From Fen-1308 sp035319125 (GTDB lineage Bacteria; Nitrospirota; Thermodesulfovibrionia; Thermodesulfovibrionales; Dissulfurispiraceae): a DNA stretch of 61,841 nucleotides. Made by a program: the position numbers and the translations under genes. The notes under the pieces were generated by a model. The model did no database searches. It saw nothing but the letters and a program-made list of their open reading frames with translations, and was not told the DNA's origin. Location: positions 1 through 61,841 of the forward strand of contig DATHDG010000020.1 in the NCBI GenBank assembly GCA_035319125.1, written 5' to 3'. Below are positions 41,286-50,279 of this stretch, one piece after another (the first letter of the stretch is position 1; the number at the start of each line of letters is the position of its first letter).

Positions 41286-42170
41286 CTATTCCCATAATGA
41301 CGGGCTTTCCCCTTTTTTTTCCTTAACATAAGCGGCTGCTTCATCGCGATATTTTGCAAGCAGAAGCCTTGAAACCTGCCCGGGCTTGTAATGCACATGA
41401 TCCACCTTACGGACCGGCATTACCTCCATTGTCGAATTTGTAATGAAAACTTCAGATGCAGCGTACAGATCTTCACTTCTGAATGTGCCTTCCTGCAGCA
41501 ATATTCCACTCCTTGTAGCTAGAGTTGCAACGATACCTCTGGTAATACCGTCGAGTATGCCGCAATCAACCGAAGGAGTGCACAAGATGCCTCCTTTCAC
41601 GAAGAAAATGTTGCTAATCGTTCCTTCAGTCAAAAAACCGGCTGCGTTAAGCATCAAGGATTCGTCCGCACCATCTTTAATGGCTTCTATTTTTGCAAGT
41701 ATGTTATTCAGGAAGTTAAGCGATTTAATCATCGGGTTAAGCGCTTCTTTGAGATTTCGTCGCACACTCGATATGACTATACTTAAGCCCTCTTCATAAT
41801 ACGCTTTCGGATAGTTTTGGAACTTGTGAGCCATGACAACAAATGTCGGAGACTTGCACAGTGCCGGATCAAGGCCTATAGGGCCGGCACCTCTTGATAT
41901 GGTCAATCGAACATATGCATCTTTGAGTTCATTGGACATAAGAACTTCAAAGATGGCCAGTTTGATTTCATCCGCTGTCTTGCCAATGTCAAGTCCAATG
42001 AGGCCTGCAGATCTGCTCAATCTGCGGATGTGATCATCCAGCATAAATACGACGCCATCATATGCTCTCATTGTCTCATATATTCCATCTCCGTAGAGAA
42101 AGCCATGATCGAAAACAGATATCTTTGCCTCTGCTGCCGGCACTATCGCATCATTCAAATACAAAAACAT
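41286..42170 (-). CDS. class IV PLP aminotransferase (IlvE/Dat/PabC family)
   Basis: 294 aa. Opening YLNDAIVPAAEAKISVFDHGFLYGDGIYETMRAYDG is typical of branched-chain or D-amino-acid aminotransferases. The Schiff-base Lys is in IKSLNFLNNILAKIEA (near residue 145). LTEGTISNIFFVKGG and GILDGITRGIV bind PLP phosphate. Choice among IlvE, D-amino-acid transaminase and aminodeoxychorismate lyase cannot be made from sequence alone. Convergent with lptG, 3 nt from yraN. Confidence 0.88.
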   Translation of the reverse strand: MFLYLNDAIVPAAEAKISVFDHGFLYGDGIYETMRAYDGVVFMLDDHIRRLSRSAGLIGLDIGKTADEIKLAIFEVLMSNELKDAYVRLTISRGAGPIGLDPALCKSPTFVVMAHKFQNYPKAYYEEGLSIVISSVRRNLKEALNPMIKSLNFLNNILAKIEAIKDGADESLMLNAAGFLTEGTISNIFFVKGGILCTPSVDCGILDGITRGIVATLATRSGILLQEGTFRSEDLYAASEVFITNSTMEVMPVRKVDHVHYKPGQVSRLLLAKYRDEAAAYVKEKKGESPSLWE

Positions 42171-42173
42171 AGC

Positions 42174-42512
42174 CTAAAAGGCCTCCATAATGTGGTCAAT
42201 ACCTATTTCTTTGCCGCTTTTTATACTTACTATATCAAACCGTATGGGCGACTCATCACCTGCCTGTTTCTGATAGAACATGGCAATTTTCCTTAATTTA
42301 GCCTGTTTCCTGGTATCGACAGCCTCGAATGGTTCACCAAATCTGCAACTGCTCCTAGCCTTAACCTCAACAAATACTGTTGTATCTTTATCAAGAGCTA
42401 TTATATCGGCTTCTCCAATAGGCGTCTTGAAGTTACGATGGATTATTCTGAACCCCTTGGCTCTCAAGTACCTTACCGCGATCTCTTCACCTTCATGACC
42501 AAGCGTCTTCAC
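42174..42512 (-). CDS. YraN family (UPF0102) putative endonuclease
   Basis: 112 aa. PD-(D/E)XK-like core: GEEIAVRYL, then IGEADIIALDKDTTVFVEVKAR with the D-(E)xK pattern, then FDIVSI. Widely conserved; biochemical role unsettled, proposed Holliday-junction-resolvase-like fold. It overlaps the Toprim gene by 4 nt, suggesting shared nucleic-acid metabolism. Confidence 0.92.
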   Translation of the reverse strand: MKTLGHEGEEIAVRYLRAKGFRIIHRNFKTPIGEADIIALDKDTTVFVEVKARSSCRFGEPFEAVDTRKQAKLRKIAMFYQKQAGDESPIRFDIVSIKSGKEIGIDHIMEAF

Positions 42513-43033
42513 AAAATTTCCTCTCCAACAAACACCTCAGCCCCGGCCAATCGCGCAAGTAAGGCCGGTATGCCTTCTATGTCCTTGATATCTTTCTGAC
42601 AGAGAACTCTGAGAATCTCTCTGAGCTGCGCGTATTCTTCCCAGAGGCCGATCAGATGGTCTGCCAGAGACCTGAAGAGTTTTTCCCCTTTGTCATCCCA
42701 ATCCATAAGTAACACCACATGGCTGAACCGATCTGCGATGTCTTCGCAGAATTCATATAATCCTTTGCCGCCGTGGAGCGCGATGATATCCCCCACTAAT
42801 CCGATCTTTCGTAATGCTTCTATATCCCTTCTTCCTTCGACTATTACCGGCACCCGCTTATTAACTTCATACAGAGTCTGCAGAGCTTCCCTAAGCCTAT
42901 CTGCCCTTTCTGCATCGAGGCTGTAGACCCCAATATCGCGTGAAAGGTCCGCATGACGGAAACAAAGCTCCTTCTGGATTTGAACCTTTTCAGATGCCTT
43001 CCGTTTGTCTGTTAAAGATGATTTCGTTTTCAA
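42509..43033 (-). CDS. small Toprim-domain protein (RNase M5/primase-like)
   Basis: 174 aa with a TTG start (TTGAAAACG) at 43033; no ATG alternative lies before the conserved domain. Toprim motifs: VPVIVEGRRDIEALRKIG (Glu), then VVLLMDWDDKGEKL (DxD). The closest shape is the stand-alone COG1658-type Toprim protein of ~120 aa seen mostly in archaea and some bacteria, with extra N- and C-terminal helical parts. Substrate unknown; RNase M5-type 5S processing or another nuclease role is conceivable. Confidence 0.8.
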   Translation of the reverse strand: MKTKSSLTDKRKASEKVQIQKELCFRHADLSRDIGVYSLDAERADRLREALQTLYEVNKRVPVIVEGRRDIEALRKIGLVGDIIALHGGKGLYEFCEDIADRFSHVVLLMDWDDKGEKLFRSLADHLIGLWEEYAQLREILRVLCQKDIKDIEGIPALLARLAGAEVFVGEEIL

Positions 43034-43426
43034 GTCCTATGCTCGTGCTAATTATATAGATTCTGCATATACTCAATTATGATTATACAGCATGGATGGT
43101 CTGGCTGTTTCGTATGCAAAATCCTGGCTATTTTGAGATCGAATCCGGAAATAAATAGACAGGTGTTCCGGTATGATTTTGACAGGCATCAAAAAGAAGA
43201 GAATTTTTTCTTCCGGATGGAATATGCATGATATTTGTAAGCGCCCTGTATTCTTATTTCTATCTGGGAAATATGCGTCTTGATGGATGAGCCCAGTCAT
43301 AAAAAAATAGAAAAGCACTTTGCTATTTCCTGTCTCGCCATAAATTTACATGCAAACTAAATATACCAACATTGCCGTGTTAAACTAGGCAAGACAGCAA
43401 ATATCCAAATCAGGGGAGCGATAAAC
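43034..43426. other. intergenic region, no gene seen
   Basis: About 390 bases between the divergent Toprim and DJ-1 genes. Open frames here lack ribosome-binding sites and protein-like composition. A minor hairpin GAAGA/TCTTC near 43198-43215 is the only structure noted. The right end has AGGGGAG, the binding site for the DJ-1 TTG start. Confidence 0.4.
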
Positions 43427-44005
43427 TTGATCAGCATAGGTATACTCATATTCCCTCAGGTTGAAGAGCTCGATTTTGTAGGACCATTCGAGGTATTAAG
43501 TTATGTGAATAAAATACAGCCTGAAAGCACAAAGGTACAGCTTGTGGCAGAAGCGCTTGCTCCGGTATCGGCTTTTAATGGGATGAAAATAATCCCCGAT
43601 CTGACTCTTCAGGATTGCCCTCTATTTGATATAGTAATAATCCCTGGGGGCAGAGGGAGATCATATGCCATGAAAAACCCAGCCATAAAGGAATTCATTT
43701 TGCGTCAATCAAAAACCGCGCATATTATTGCGTCAGTCTGCACAGGAGCTTTCTTGCTAGCAGAGGCAGGCCTCCTTACTGGAAAGAAGGCAACTACTTA
43801 TCACGCCGCCTTCGAAGAGCTGAATTCATATTCCGTTAAGGTTATCAAATCCAAAGTAGTTCGCGACGGTAAAATCGTCACTGCCGGAGGAGTAAGCTCA
43901 GGACTTGAGTTGGGTTTCTATTTATTAAGAGAACTTTTCAGTCCGAGCATCTCTCAAGAGGTGGCAAATAAGATAGAATACAAAATTAATGTGAATACTC
44001 TTTAA
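43427..44005 (+). CDS. DJ-1/PfpI family protein
   Basis: 192 aa with a TTG start preceded by AGGGGAG nine nt upstream. Class-I-amidotransferase-like fold: GILIFPQVEELDFVGPFEVLS, VIIPGGRG, and nucleophile elbow ASVCTGAFLLAEAGLL with the active Cys, then TTYHAAFEEL and VTAGGVSSGLELG. This resembles the isonitrile-hydratase/ThiJ-like branch of single-domain proteins. Physiological substrate unknown. Confidence 0.9.
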   Translation: MISIGILIFPQVEELDFVGPFEVLSYVNKIQPESTKVQLVAEALAPVSAFNGMKIIPDLTLQDCPLFDIVIIPGGRGRSYAMKNPAIKEFILRQSKTAHIIASVCTGAFLLAEAGLLTGKKATTYHAAFEELNSYSVKVIKSKVVRDGKIVTAGGVSSGLELGFYLLRELFSPSISQEVANKIEYKINVNTL

Positions 44006-44283
44006 AAGACCCGCAAGGCAGTTCAAAAACAAGCCAGCCCTGTATTTTTAATTGCAGAAGTAGGGAATATTTCCGGAACTCCGCACGAGCATCCCTCGGA
44101 ACAAGACACAAGGTTACTCTCTATAATTGCTGCCAGGTTTTGCGGATAACTTCTAGAAATCCGCGCAGATATTGCAATTGAACGACGCGACTTTTATCCA
44201 GAAACATGGCTGGTATTTTAGGGTGGTATTCTCGCAGGCCGATGACTGGATAGAAGTCGGAACGTTTTTGAAAGACTCGTTTC

Positions 44284-44529
44284 TTATTTAAACTCAATCC
44301 CCATTAATTTTGTTTTAGCGTCTCGCCAGACAATTTTTCCGGCAACTGAGCGGTGAGGTAAATAAATTATCGAACCGACCCCTAGTTGTATATCGCAGAA
44401 TATTTTAATCCCGAATGATGATGTGTCAAGCATAACAGCATCAAATCTGCGGGTGCAAAAGTCAAACTCCATTACTTTGTGAATACGGACACGAGCATTA
44501 TTGCGTCTGTTGACGTATCTTTTAAACAA
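44284..44529 (-). CDS. stand-alone PilZ-domain protein (c-di-GMP receptor candidate)
   Basis: 81 aa. PilZ signature is present: RRNNARVRI (RxxxR, c-di-GMP binding) and DTSSFGIKI ((D/N)xSxxG). The barrel continues VGSIIYLPHRSVAGKIVWRDA and ends MGIEFK. Lacks any partner domain. It could be the missing c-di-GMP input for motility or polysaccharide systems elsewhere in the genome. AGGGAGGC lies ~8 nt upstream of the ATG. Confidence 0.85.
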   Translation of the reverse strand: MFKRYVNRRNNARVRIHKVMEFDFCTRRFDAVMLDTSSFGIKIFCDIQLGVGSIIYLPHRSVAGKIVWRDAKTKLMGIEFK

Positions 44530-45068
44530 AATGCCTCCCTATATAGTAAAGATTAGCGTGATGAATGCGATCACCTGAAAAGAAAATATATATCGTCTTG
44601 ATCGCAGACTATTACATATTCGTATTTTACATATATCTATATTACATACCAAGCTGGCAAAGGGTTGCACCGGCGAGGGCATTAGCCTTCAACCAACATG
44701 TATTGTTGCTAGACGAATAATCATGGTTAGAAATCAATAAAGTATGAATGACCTACCCTCTTTAAACCGGTCCAGATGTAAAGTAGTATTTTGGACTGGA
44801 AAAACTATGGGAGGCAGTTATGAGGATACTTTATTCATCTGCCAATTCCGAAATGAAACACAACGTCTAAATTTTATATACGAAAACTCTGTCCAAGATG
44901 CGTCGGCAGTACAGTCCACTTATTATTGGACTCAGTGGCCCGATTCTTTTGGATTTGCCGTCCATTCATTTTCAGACACACTGTCAAAAATAACTGGAAT
45001 ATGCATCGTAGTATATGGCTAAACCCAGTATTTATATTCTGCTGCAAAAAATGTAATAATATACACTC
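44530..45068. other. long intergenic region upstream of pycA
   Basis: About 540 bases with little coding support. A 92-codon frame (44744-45022, plus) has no ribosome-binding site and is not accepted. A short GC-richer segment near 44651-44700 (GCTGGCAAAGGG ... GCATTAGCC) breaks the AT background and could be part of a regulatory RNA, but no core of a known riboswitch is visible. Confidence 0.35.
45052..45060 (+). promoter_or_regulatory. extended -10 promoter of pycA
   Basis: TG-T-AATAAT (45052-45060) ends 8 nt before the pycA ATG at 45069, and no Shine-Dalgarno is visible. This suggests leaderless transcription with a start 1-2 nt before the ATG. Confidence 0.4.
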
Positions 45069-46484
45069 ATGTTCAAGAAAGTGTTGATAGCAAACAGAGG
45101 TGAAATCGCCCTGAGAATCATAAGGGCATGCAAAGAGATGGGCATACGAACCGTTGCCATACACTCTGAAGCTGACTCTACGGCGCGTTATGTGAAAAAA
45201 GCCGACGAAGGTTATATGGTGGGGCCGGGACCAGTCGCCGGTTATTTGAATATTTACGGTATTGTCGACCTCGCTAAACAAGTCGGCGCTGACGCAGTTC
45301 ATCCAGGTTATGGTTTTTTGGCTGAGAATGCTGATTTCGCTAAGGCCTGCGCTGATGCCGGTATAGCATTTATAGGACCACATCCGCTTGCTATCAGAGA
45401 GATGGGTCTGAAGATCGAAGCTCGCAACAGGATGAAAGGGATAGGCGTCCCAATTATCCCTGGATCGGAAGCTATCAGAGATCTGAAACAGGCATTGAAG
45501 ACAGCTAAAGAGATAGGCTATCCCGTCATGATTAAGGCATCAGCTGGCGGAGGAGGCCGCGGTCTCAGAATATGCCGCAGCGATGCGGAGGTAAGACGCC
45601 AGATGCCGATAGCGCAGACTGAAGCGCTTAAGGCCTTTGGCAACGACAGCGTATTCATTGAAAAGTATATTGAAGAGCCGCACCATATTGAATTTCAGAT
45701 CGTTGCTGATAAGCATGGCAATATCGTCCATCTCGGCGAACGAGACTGCTCGATTCAGAGGAGACACCAGAAACTGATCGAGATTGCTCCATCGCTGATA
45801 CTTGATGAATCACTGAGAAAGAAGATGGGCGAGGCGGCTATCAAAGCTGCACAGTCAGTCAATTATGACAGCATAGGGACTGTTGAGTTCCTTGTTGATA
45901 AAGAAAGGAACTTCTATTTCCTCGAAATGAATACGAGGATACAGGTGGAGCACACAATCACCGAAGAGATCACCGGAATAGACCTTGTCCAGACGATGAT
46001 CAGATCTGCGGCTGGTGAGAAGCTCGACTTTACACAAGAAGAGATCTCTCTCACCGGCTACGCGATTCAATGCAGAATCAACGCTGAAGATCCTTTAAAT
46101 GATTTTTTACCAGACACCGGTACTGTAACATCATATTATTCGCCCGGCGGTTTTGGCGTCAGAATAGATGGCCATGTTTATAGGGGATATACGGTCCCTG
46201 CATACTACGATTCCATGCTTCTGAAACAGATTGTATGGGGCAGAACCTGGGAGGAAACGGTCCGCAGAATGCGAAGATGCCTGGGCGAATATGTCATCCG
46301 CGGCATAAAAACTACGATACCGTTCTACATAAAGGTCATGGAAGACAGGGTTTTCAAGAGCGGCCAGTTCACAACAAGCTACGTGCAGGAACGCCTGCCG
46401 CTGCTTCTCTATCTTCAGGACCGCGACCCAATGGATATGGTTGTAAGCATAGCAGCTGCAATAGTCGCTCATAGCAAATTGTAA
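45069..46484 (+). CDS. pycA: pyruvate carboxylase subunit A (biotin carboxylase)
   Basis: 471 aa ATP-grasp enzyme that carboxylates biotin on PycB. Motifs: KVLIANRGEIALRIIRA at the N-terminus, glycine loop IKASAGGGGRGLRI, HIEFQIVADKHGN, ERDCSIQRRHQKLIE, and FLEMNTRIQVEHTITEEI. Indistinguishable by motif from AccC, but adjacency to pycB supports pyruvate carboxylase. Supplies oxaloacetate from pyruvate and bicarbonate. Confidence 0.92.
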   Translation: MFKKVLIANRGEIALRIIRACKEMGIRTVAIHSEADSTARYVKKADEGYMVGPGPVAGYLNIYGIVDLAKQVGADAVHPGYGFLAENADFAKACADAGIAFIGPHPLAIREMGLKIEARNRMKGIGVPIIPGSEAIRDLKQALKTAKEIGYPVMIKASAGGGGRGLRICRSDAEVRRQMPIAQTEALKAFGNDSVFIEKYIEEPHHIEFQIVADKHGNIVHLGERDCSIQRRHQKLIEIAPSLILDESLRKKMGEAAIKAAQSVNYDSIGTVEFLVDKERNFYFLEMNTRIQVEHTITEEITGIDLVQTMIRSAAGEKLDFTQEEISLTGYAIQCRINAEDPLNDFLPDTGTVTSYYSPGGFGVRIDGHVYRGYTVPAYYDSMLLKQIVWGRTWEETVRRMRRCLGEYVIRGIKTTIPFYIKVMEDRVFKSGQFTTSYVQERLPLLLYLQDRDPMDMVVSIAAAIVAHSKL

Positions 46485-46492
46485 CGATATAC

Positions 46493-46550
46493 AGGGGCGA
46501 GATAACCTTGCCCGTTTTGAATTGAGGCATGGCAATGCCGTATACGCCCT
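46493..46550. repeat. nested inverted repeats between pycA and pycB
   Basis: Outer arms AGGGGCG (46493-46499) and CGCCCT (46545-46550) enclose two smaller hairpins. The first is GGGCGAG/CTTGCCC (46495-46501 and 46507-46513), followed by GTTTTG. The second is GGCAT/ATGCC (46526-46530 and 46535-46539). The first could attenuate transcription between the two subunit genes. Confidence 0.5.
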
Positions 46551-46574
46551 TACAAGACATAACGAGGTAAAGAA

Positions 46575-48413
46575 ATGAAACCGACGATGAAGCCGATCAA
46601 AATCATGGACACCACCTTCAGGGATGCCCACCAGAGCCTGCTGGCCACACGGATGCGCGTCGAGGATCTGCTTCCTGTTGCCGACAAGCTGGATTCTCTC
46701 GGTTTCTGGTCGGTTGAGGTTTGGGGGGGCGCCACCTTTGACACCTGCCTAAGGTTTCTTAGAGAGGACCCATGGGAAAGGCTCAGGGCTCTTAAGGCTG
46801 CGTTCAAGAACACGCCCCTGCAGATGCTCCTCAGGGGGCAGAATGTCGTCGGCTACCGTCACTATGCTGACGATGTAGTCGAGAAATTCGTAGCAACTAT
46901 GATCGAAAACGGCATCAATGTCGTGAGGATTTTCGACGCACTTAATGATTTCAGAAATATCAAAACAGCGGTCAAAGCCACTCTCAAATATGGCGGCAAA
47001 GTCGAAGCGGCTTTCTGCTATACTCTAGGCCCTATTTATACGAACGACTTTTTTGTCGATCTTGCCCAGAAACTTGAGGATATGGGTGCCGATACCATTT
47101 GCATTAAAGACATGGCCGGACTGCTGGCTCCCCTTGACTCTTTCGACCTTGTCTGGAAGCTCAAGCAGAAGGTCTCCGTGCCGATTCATCTTCACACCCA
47201 CGATACCAGCGGTATGGCTGTAGCCACCACTCTTAAGGCTATTGAGGCCGGCGTCGATGTGATCGATACTGCTATTTCATCGATGGCATCGGGGACCAGC
47301 CAGCCACCGTTGGAGACGATCTGCAATATCCTGCGCGATACCGGATATGACCCGTCTTTCGACTTCAGGATAATGAGCGAGATTGCGGAGCATTTCAGAA
47401 ATGTCCGGAAAAAATATTCTGCGCTCGAGAGCGAATATACTGGCGTCGATCCTAACGCGCTAATCTATCAGGTGCCCGGCGGCATGCTGTCGAACCTGGC
47501 GAATCAGCTGAAAGACCAGAATGCTCTTGACCGCATGGAAGAGGTTATGAATGAGGTGCCCAGGGTCAGGAAAGATTTCGGCTATCCGCCGCTTGTAACA
47601 CCATCCAGCCAGATAGTCGGGACACAGGCAACCCTGAACGTCCTCACTGGTGAGCGGTACAAGGTTGTAACCAGTGAGACGAAAAATTACCTCAAGGGTT
47701 TGTATGGAAAGCCGCCTTCACCGGTTGATCAAGAAATAAAGCATAAAGTATTGGGTAATGAGGAAGCCATAACAGTCAGACCTGCCAGGCTGCTTGAACC
47801 CGAACTGGAAACAGCGCGTAAGGAACTGGGAGACAAGGCCCGCAGTGAAGAAGATGTGCTGTCTTATGCCCTATTTCCAAAAATCTTTCTGGAGTTCGCG
47901 GAACTCAGAGAAAAGGGCTTCCCGCCTGAAGAGCCAAAAGTCTCTGCGCACGAAGCCAAGCCTGAAGGCTCCCAGCTTGCTCCGACAGAGTTCATGATTC
48001 ATGTGCATGGAGAGGCCTATCATATAAAAGTGGGCGGCAAGGGACATAAGTCTGAAGGCAAAAGACCTTATTTCCTTTATGTTGACGATCAGCTTATAGA
48101 GGTGTTTGTCGAGCCGTTGGTCGAAGTCATACCTACCGCTGAAGAAGGGACTATCGACATGAAGGCGACGGGGCAATCGACACGTCCCCGGGTTCAGTCG
48201 GCGGGAGATATCACTACTGCCATGCCCGGCACAGTTGTGAAGATGAAGGTTAAAAAAGGCGATGCCGTCAAGGCGGGAGATACCATTCTTATCATAGAAG
48301 CTATGAAAATGGAAAACGAAATACATACACCTATAGATGGCGTAGTCGAGCATATTTATGTCTCTGAAGGAGACATGGTGAATCCTGACGAGGTTTTGGT
48401 CAGGATAAAGTAG
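46575..48413 (+). CDS. pycB: pyruvate carboxylase subunit B (carboxyltransferase + biotin carrier)
   Basis: 612 aa. N-terminal TIM-barrel carboxyltransferase: MDTTFRDAHQSLLATRMR, VEVWGGATFDTC, DMAGLLAP and HLHTHDTSGM with metal-binding His. The C-terminal biotinyl domain has EAMKMENEIH, whose Lys carries biotin. Preceded by GAGGT. The same architecture occurs in oxaloacetate decarboxylase alpha, but no membrane beta/gamma subunits are here and pycA is adjacent, favouring pyruvate carboxylase. Confidence 0.93.
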   Translation: MKPTMKPIKIMDTTFRDAHQSLLATRMRVEDLLPVADKLDSLGFWSVEVWGGATFDTCLRFLREDPWERLRALKAAFKNTPLQMLLRGQNVVGYRHYADDVVEKFVATMIENGINVVRIFDALNDFRNIKTAVKATLKYGGKVEAAFCYTLGPIYTNDFFVDLAQKLEDMGADTICIKDMAGLLAPLDSFDLVWKLKQKVSVPIHLHTHDTSGMAVATTLKAIEAGVDVIDTAISSMASGTSQPPLETICNILRDTGYDPSFDFRIMSEIAEHFRNVRKKYSALESEYTGVDPNALIYQVPGGMLSNLANQLKDQNALDRMEEVMNEVPRVRKDFGYPPLVTPSSQIVGTQATLNVLTGERYKVVTSETKNYLKGLYGKPPSPVDQEIKHKVLGNEEAITVRPARLLEPELETARKELGDKARSEEDVLSYALFPKIFLEFAELREKGFPPEEPKVSAHEAKPEGSQLAPTEFMIHVHGEAYHIKVGGKGHKSEGKRPYFLYVDDQLIEVFVEPLVEVIPTAEEGTIDMKATGQSTRPRVQSAGDITTAMPGTVVKMKVKKGDAVKAGDTILIIEAMKMENEIHTPIDGVVEHIYVSEGDMVNPDEVLVRIK

Positions 48414-48425
48414 TTAAAATATTTG

Positions 48426-49094
48426 ATGGAAATAGCCCCCTTAATCCAGAAGATTGTCATCTCGATTATCCCTATACTCTTCGCTGTAATTCTTCACGAA
48501 GTTTCCCACGGGTTCATCGCCAACAAGCTGGGTGATCCTACGGCGAAGATGATGGGACGATTGACCCTTAACCCGATCTCGCATATCGACCCTTTCGGAA
48601 CAATCCTGATGCCGCTTTTTCTCTATGCTGTAACTAATGGTCAGTTCGTCTTCGGATACGCGAAACCTGTCCCTATCAATGCCATGAATTTCAGGAACCC
48701 CAAACGAGACATGGCTATCTCGGCGGCGGCGGGGCCAGTAACCAATCTTCTCCTTGCAACAATGAGCGTACTTCTGGCAAAGCATTTTATTATCCCAGTG
48801 TCACAGATAATGCCGTTATCTGCCATTTCTACCGTGCTGAAACCATTGCTGCTTATGCTGGAGGCCAGCATAATTATCAATGTGATCCTGGCAGTATTCA
48901 ATATGATCCCGATTCCGCCGCTGGACGGCGGCAGGGTTCTGATGGGACTGTTGCCGCATAGGCAGGCGATGTCATTAGGGAGACTGGAGAGGTTTGGGTT
49001 TATCATAATCCTGGTTCTTGTTGCAACGCACATAACGGACATAATAATCCTGCCGGTAATATCGTTCATCGTGAATATTTTGATGCTGCTATGA
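48426..49094 (+). CDS. site-2 protease family (M50) intramembrane metalloprotease
   Basis: 222 aa from ATG 48426, with an in-frame TTG one codon earlier. About five TM helices. Zinc motif ILHEVSHGF (HExxH) in the first helix and NMIPIPPLDGGRVL with the third ligand Asp. NPISHIDPFGTILMPL is characteristic of the short bacterial M50B (YwhC-like) group without PDZ domain. Substrate unknown. 12 nt after pycB. Confidence 0.92.
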   Translation: MEIAPLIQKIVISIIPILFAVILHEVSHGFIANKLGDPTAKMMGRLTLNPISHIDPFGTILMPLFLYAVTNGQFVFGYAKPVPINAMNFRNPKRDMAISAAAGPVTNLLLATMSVLLAKHFIIPVSQIMPLSAISTVLKPLLLMLEASIIINVILAVFNMIPIPPLDGGRVLMGLLPHRQAMSLGRLERFGFIIILVLVATHITDIIILPVISFIVNILMLL

Positions 49095-49125
49095 ATATGT
49101 CTTTCCAAAGCGAAGGGGGATAAGT

Positions 49126-50109
49126 GTGAAGGATCGTGTGTTAAGCGGAATGCAGGCCAGCGGACAGGTCCATCTTGGCAACCTTGTCGGTGCACTGAAA
49201 AACTGGGTAAGCCTACAGGACAAATACGACTGCTTCTATTTCGTGGCGGACTGGCATGCGCTCACGACTGGCTATGCAAACCCGGCGGCAATAAAGGGAA
49301 GCACGAACGACCTTCTCATCAGCTTTATAGCGGCAGGTCTCGATCCGGAAAAATCGACCATCTTCATTCAATCGATGGTGCCGCAGCACGCCGAGTTGCA
49401 CCTGCTTCTATCGATGATCACTCCGCTTGGCTGGCTGGAAAGAGTGCCCACATATAAGGAAAAACAGGTTGAGCTAAAGGAGCGAGACCTTTCAACTTAT
49501 GGATTTCTTGGCTATCCGGTGCTGCAAACAGCTGACATCATTATTTACCGGGCGAAGCATGTTCCTGTCGGCATTGACCAGATGCCTCACCTTGAAATCT
49601 CGCGCGAAATTGCAAGAAGATTCAACTTTCAATATGGCGATGTCTTCCCTGAGCCGGAAGGCTTGCTTACTGAATTCCCCAAAGTCCCAGGGCTCGATGG
49701 AAGAAAGATGTCAAAGAGCTACGACAACGCGATTTATCTGAGCGATACTCCTGAAGTCGTCGAACAGAAGATAAAAACTATGATGACAGACCCAGCCCGC
49801 AAGAGAAAAACCGATGTGGGCGATCCGGAATTATCGCCGGTTTTCCAGCTGCATAAAATATTCTCTTCCGCCGAAGAGCTGGAGTATTGCGCTCATGGAT
49901 GCAGGACTGCTGCCATCGGCTGCATAGAATGCAAGAAGATTCTGATTAAAAACGTATTCACATATCTGGAGCCGATCTGGAAGCGCCGGGCAGAATTGAT
50001 AAGCAATCCAGACAAACTTTATGAAATAGCTAAAGAGGGCTCTAGAAAAGCCTCTTCTGTGGCAGAAGATACCATGAAGATTGTCAGGAAAGTCATGGGC
50101 CTGGTGTAG
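49126..50109 (+). CDS. trpS: tryptophanyl-tRNA synthetase
   Basis: 327 aa class I synthetase. GTG start preceded by AAGGGGGA. HIGH-like motif SGQVHLGNLVGAL and KMSKS motif (GRKMSKSYDNAI) are both intact; DQMPHLEISREIARRF binds tRNA/Trp. Housekeeping gene. Confidence 0.97.
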   Translation: MKDRVLSGMQASGQVHLGNLVGALKNWVSLQDKYDCFYFVADWHALTTGYANPAAIKGSTNDLLISFIAAGLDPEKSTIFIQSMVPQHAELHLLLSMITPLGWLERVPTYKEKQVELKERDLSTYGFLGYPVLQTADIIIYRAKHVPVGIDQMPHLEISREIARRFNFQYGDVFPEPEGLLTEFPKVPGLDGRKMSKSYDNAIYLSDTPEVVEQKIKTMMTDPARKRKTDVGDPELSPVFQLHKIFSSAEELEYCAHGCRTAAIGCIECKKILIKNVFTYLEPIWKRRAELISNPDKLYEIAKEGSRKASSVAEDTMKIVRKVMGLV

Positions 50110-50196
50110 CCTGTCATACATTCAACATACCTGGATATTACCGTCATGGGAATTATGTTAAGCTGATGTATAAGATCGACATTATTCGATACCTCT

Positions 50197-50225
50197 TTGA
50201 CGACCTGCCGTTTCGCTTATAGAAT
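50197..50225 (+). promoter_or_regulatory. sigma70 promoter of the RND pump operon
   Basis: TTGACG (50197-50202), exact 17-nt spacer, TAGAAT (50220-50225); predicted start near 50232, ~48 nt before the first ATG. Near-consensus, so basal expression could be considerable. No adjacent regulator gene. Confidence 0.6.
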
Positions 50226-50279
50226 AAAAGAAGTGCTTAAAATCGGTACACTGTTTACAGAAGCAGGGGAGGAGCCAAG

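Noticed and set aside
43073..43318. 81-codon minus-strand frame between Toprim and DJ-1 genes
   Set aside because: Low-complexity start, no ribosome-binding site, no domain.
44744..45022. 92-codon plus-strand frame before pycA
   Set aside because: No Shine-Dalgarno, unbalanced composition, no family resemblance; also overlaps an antisense frame of similar length.
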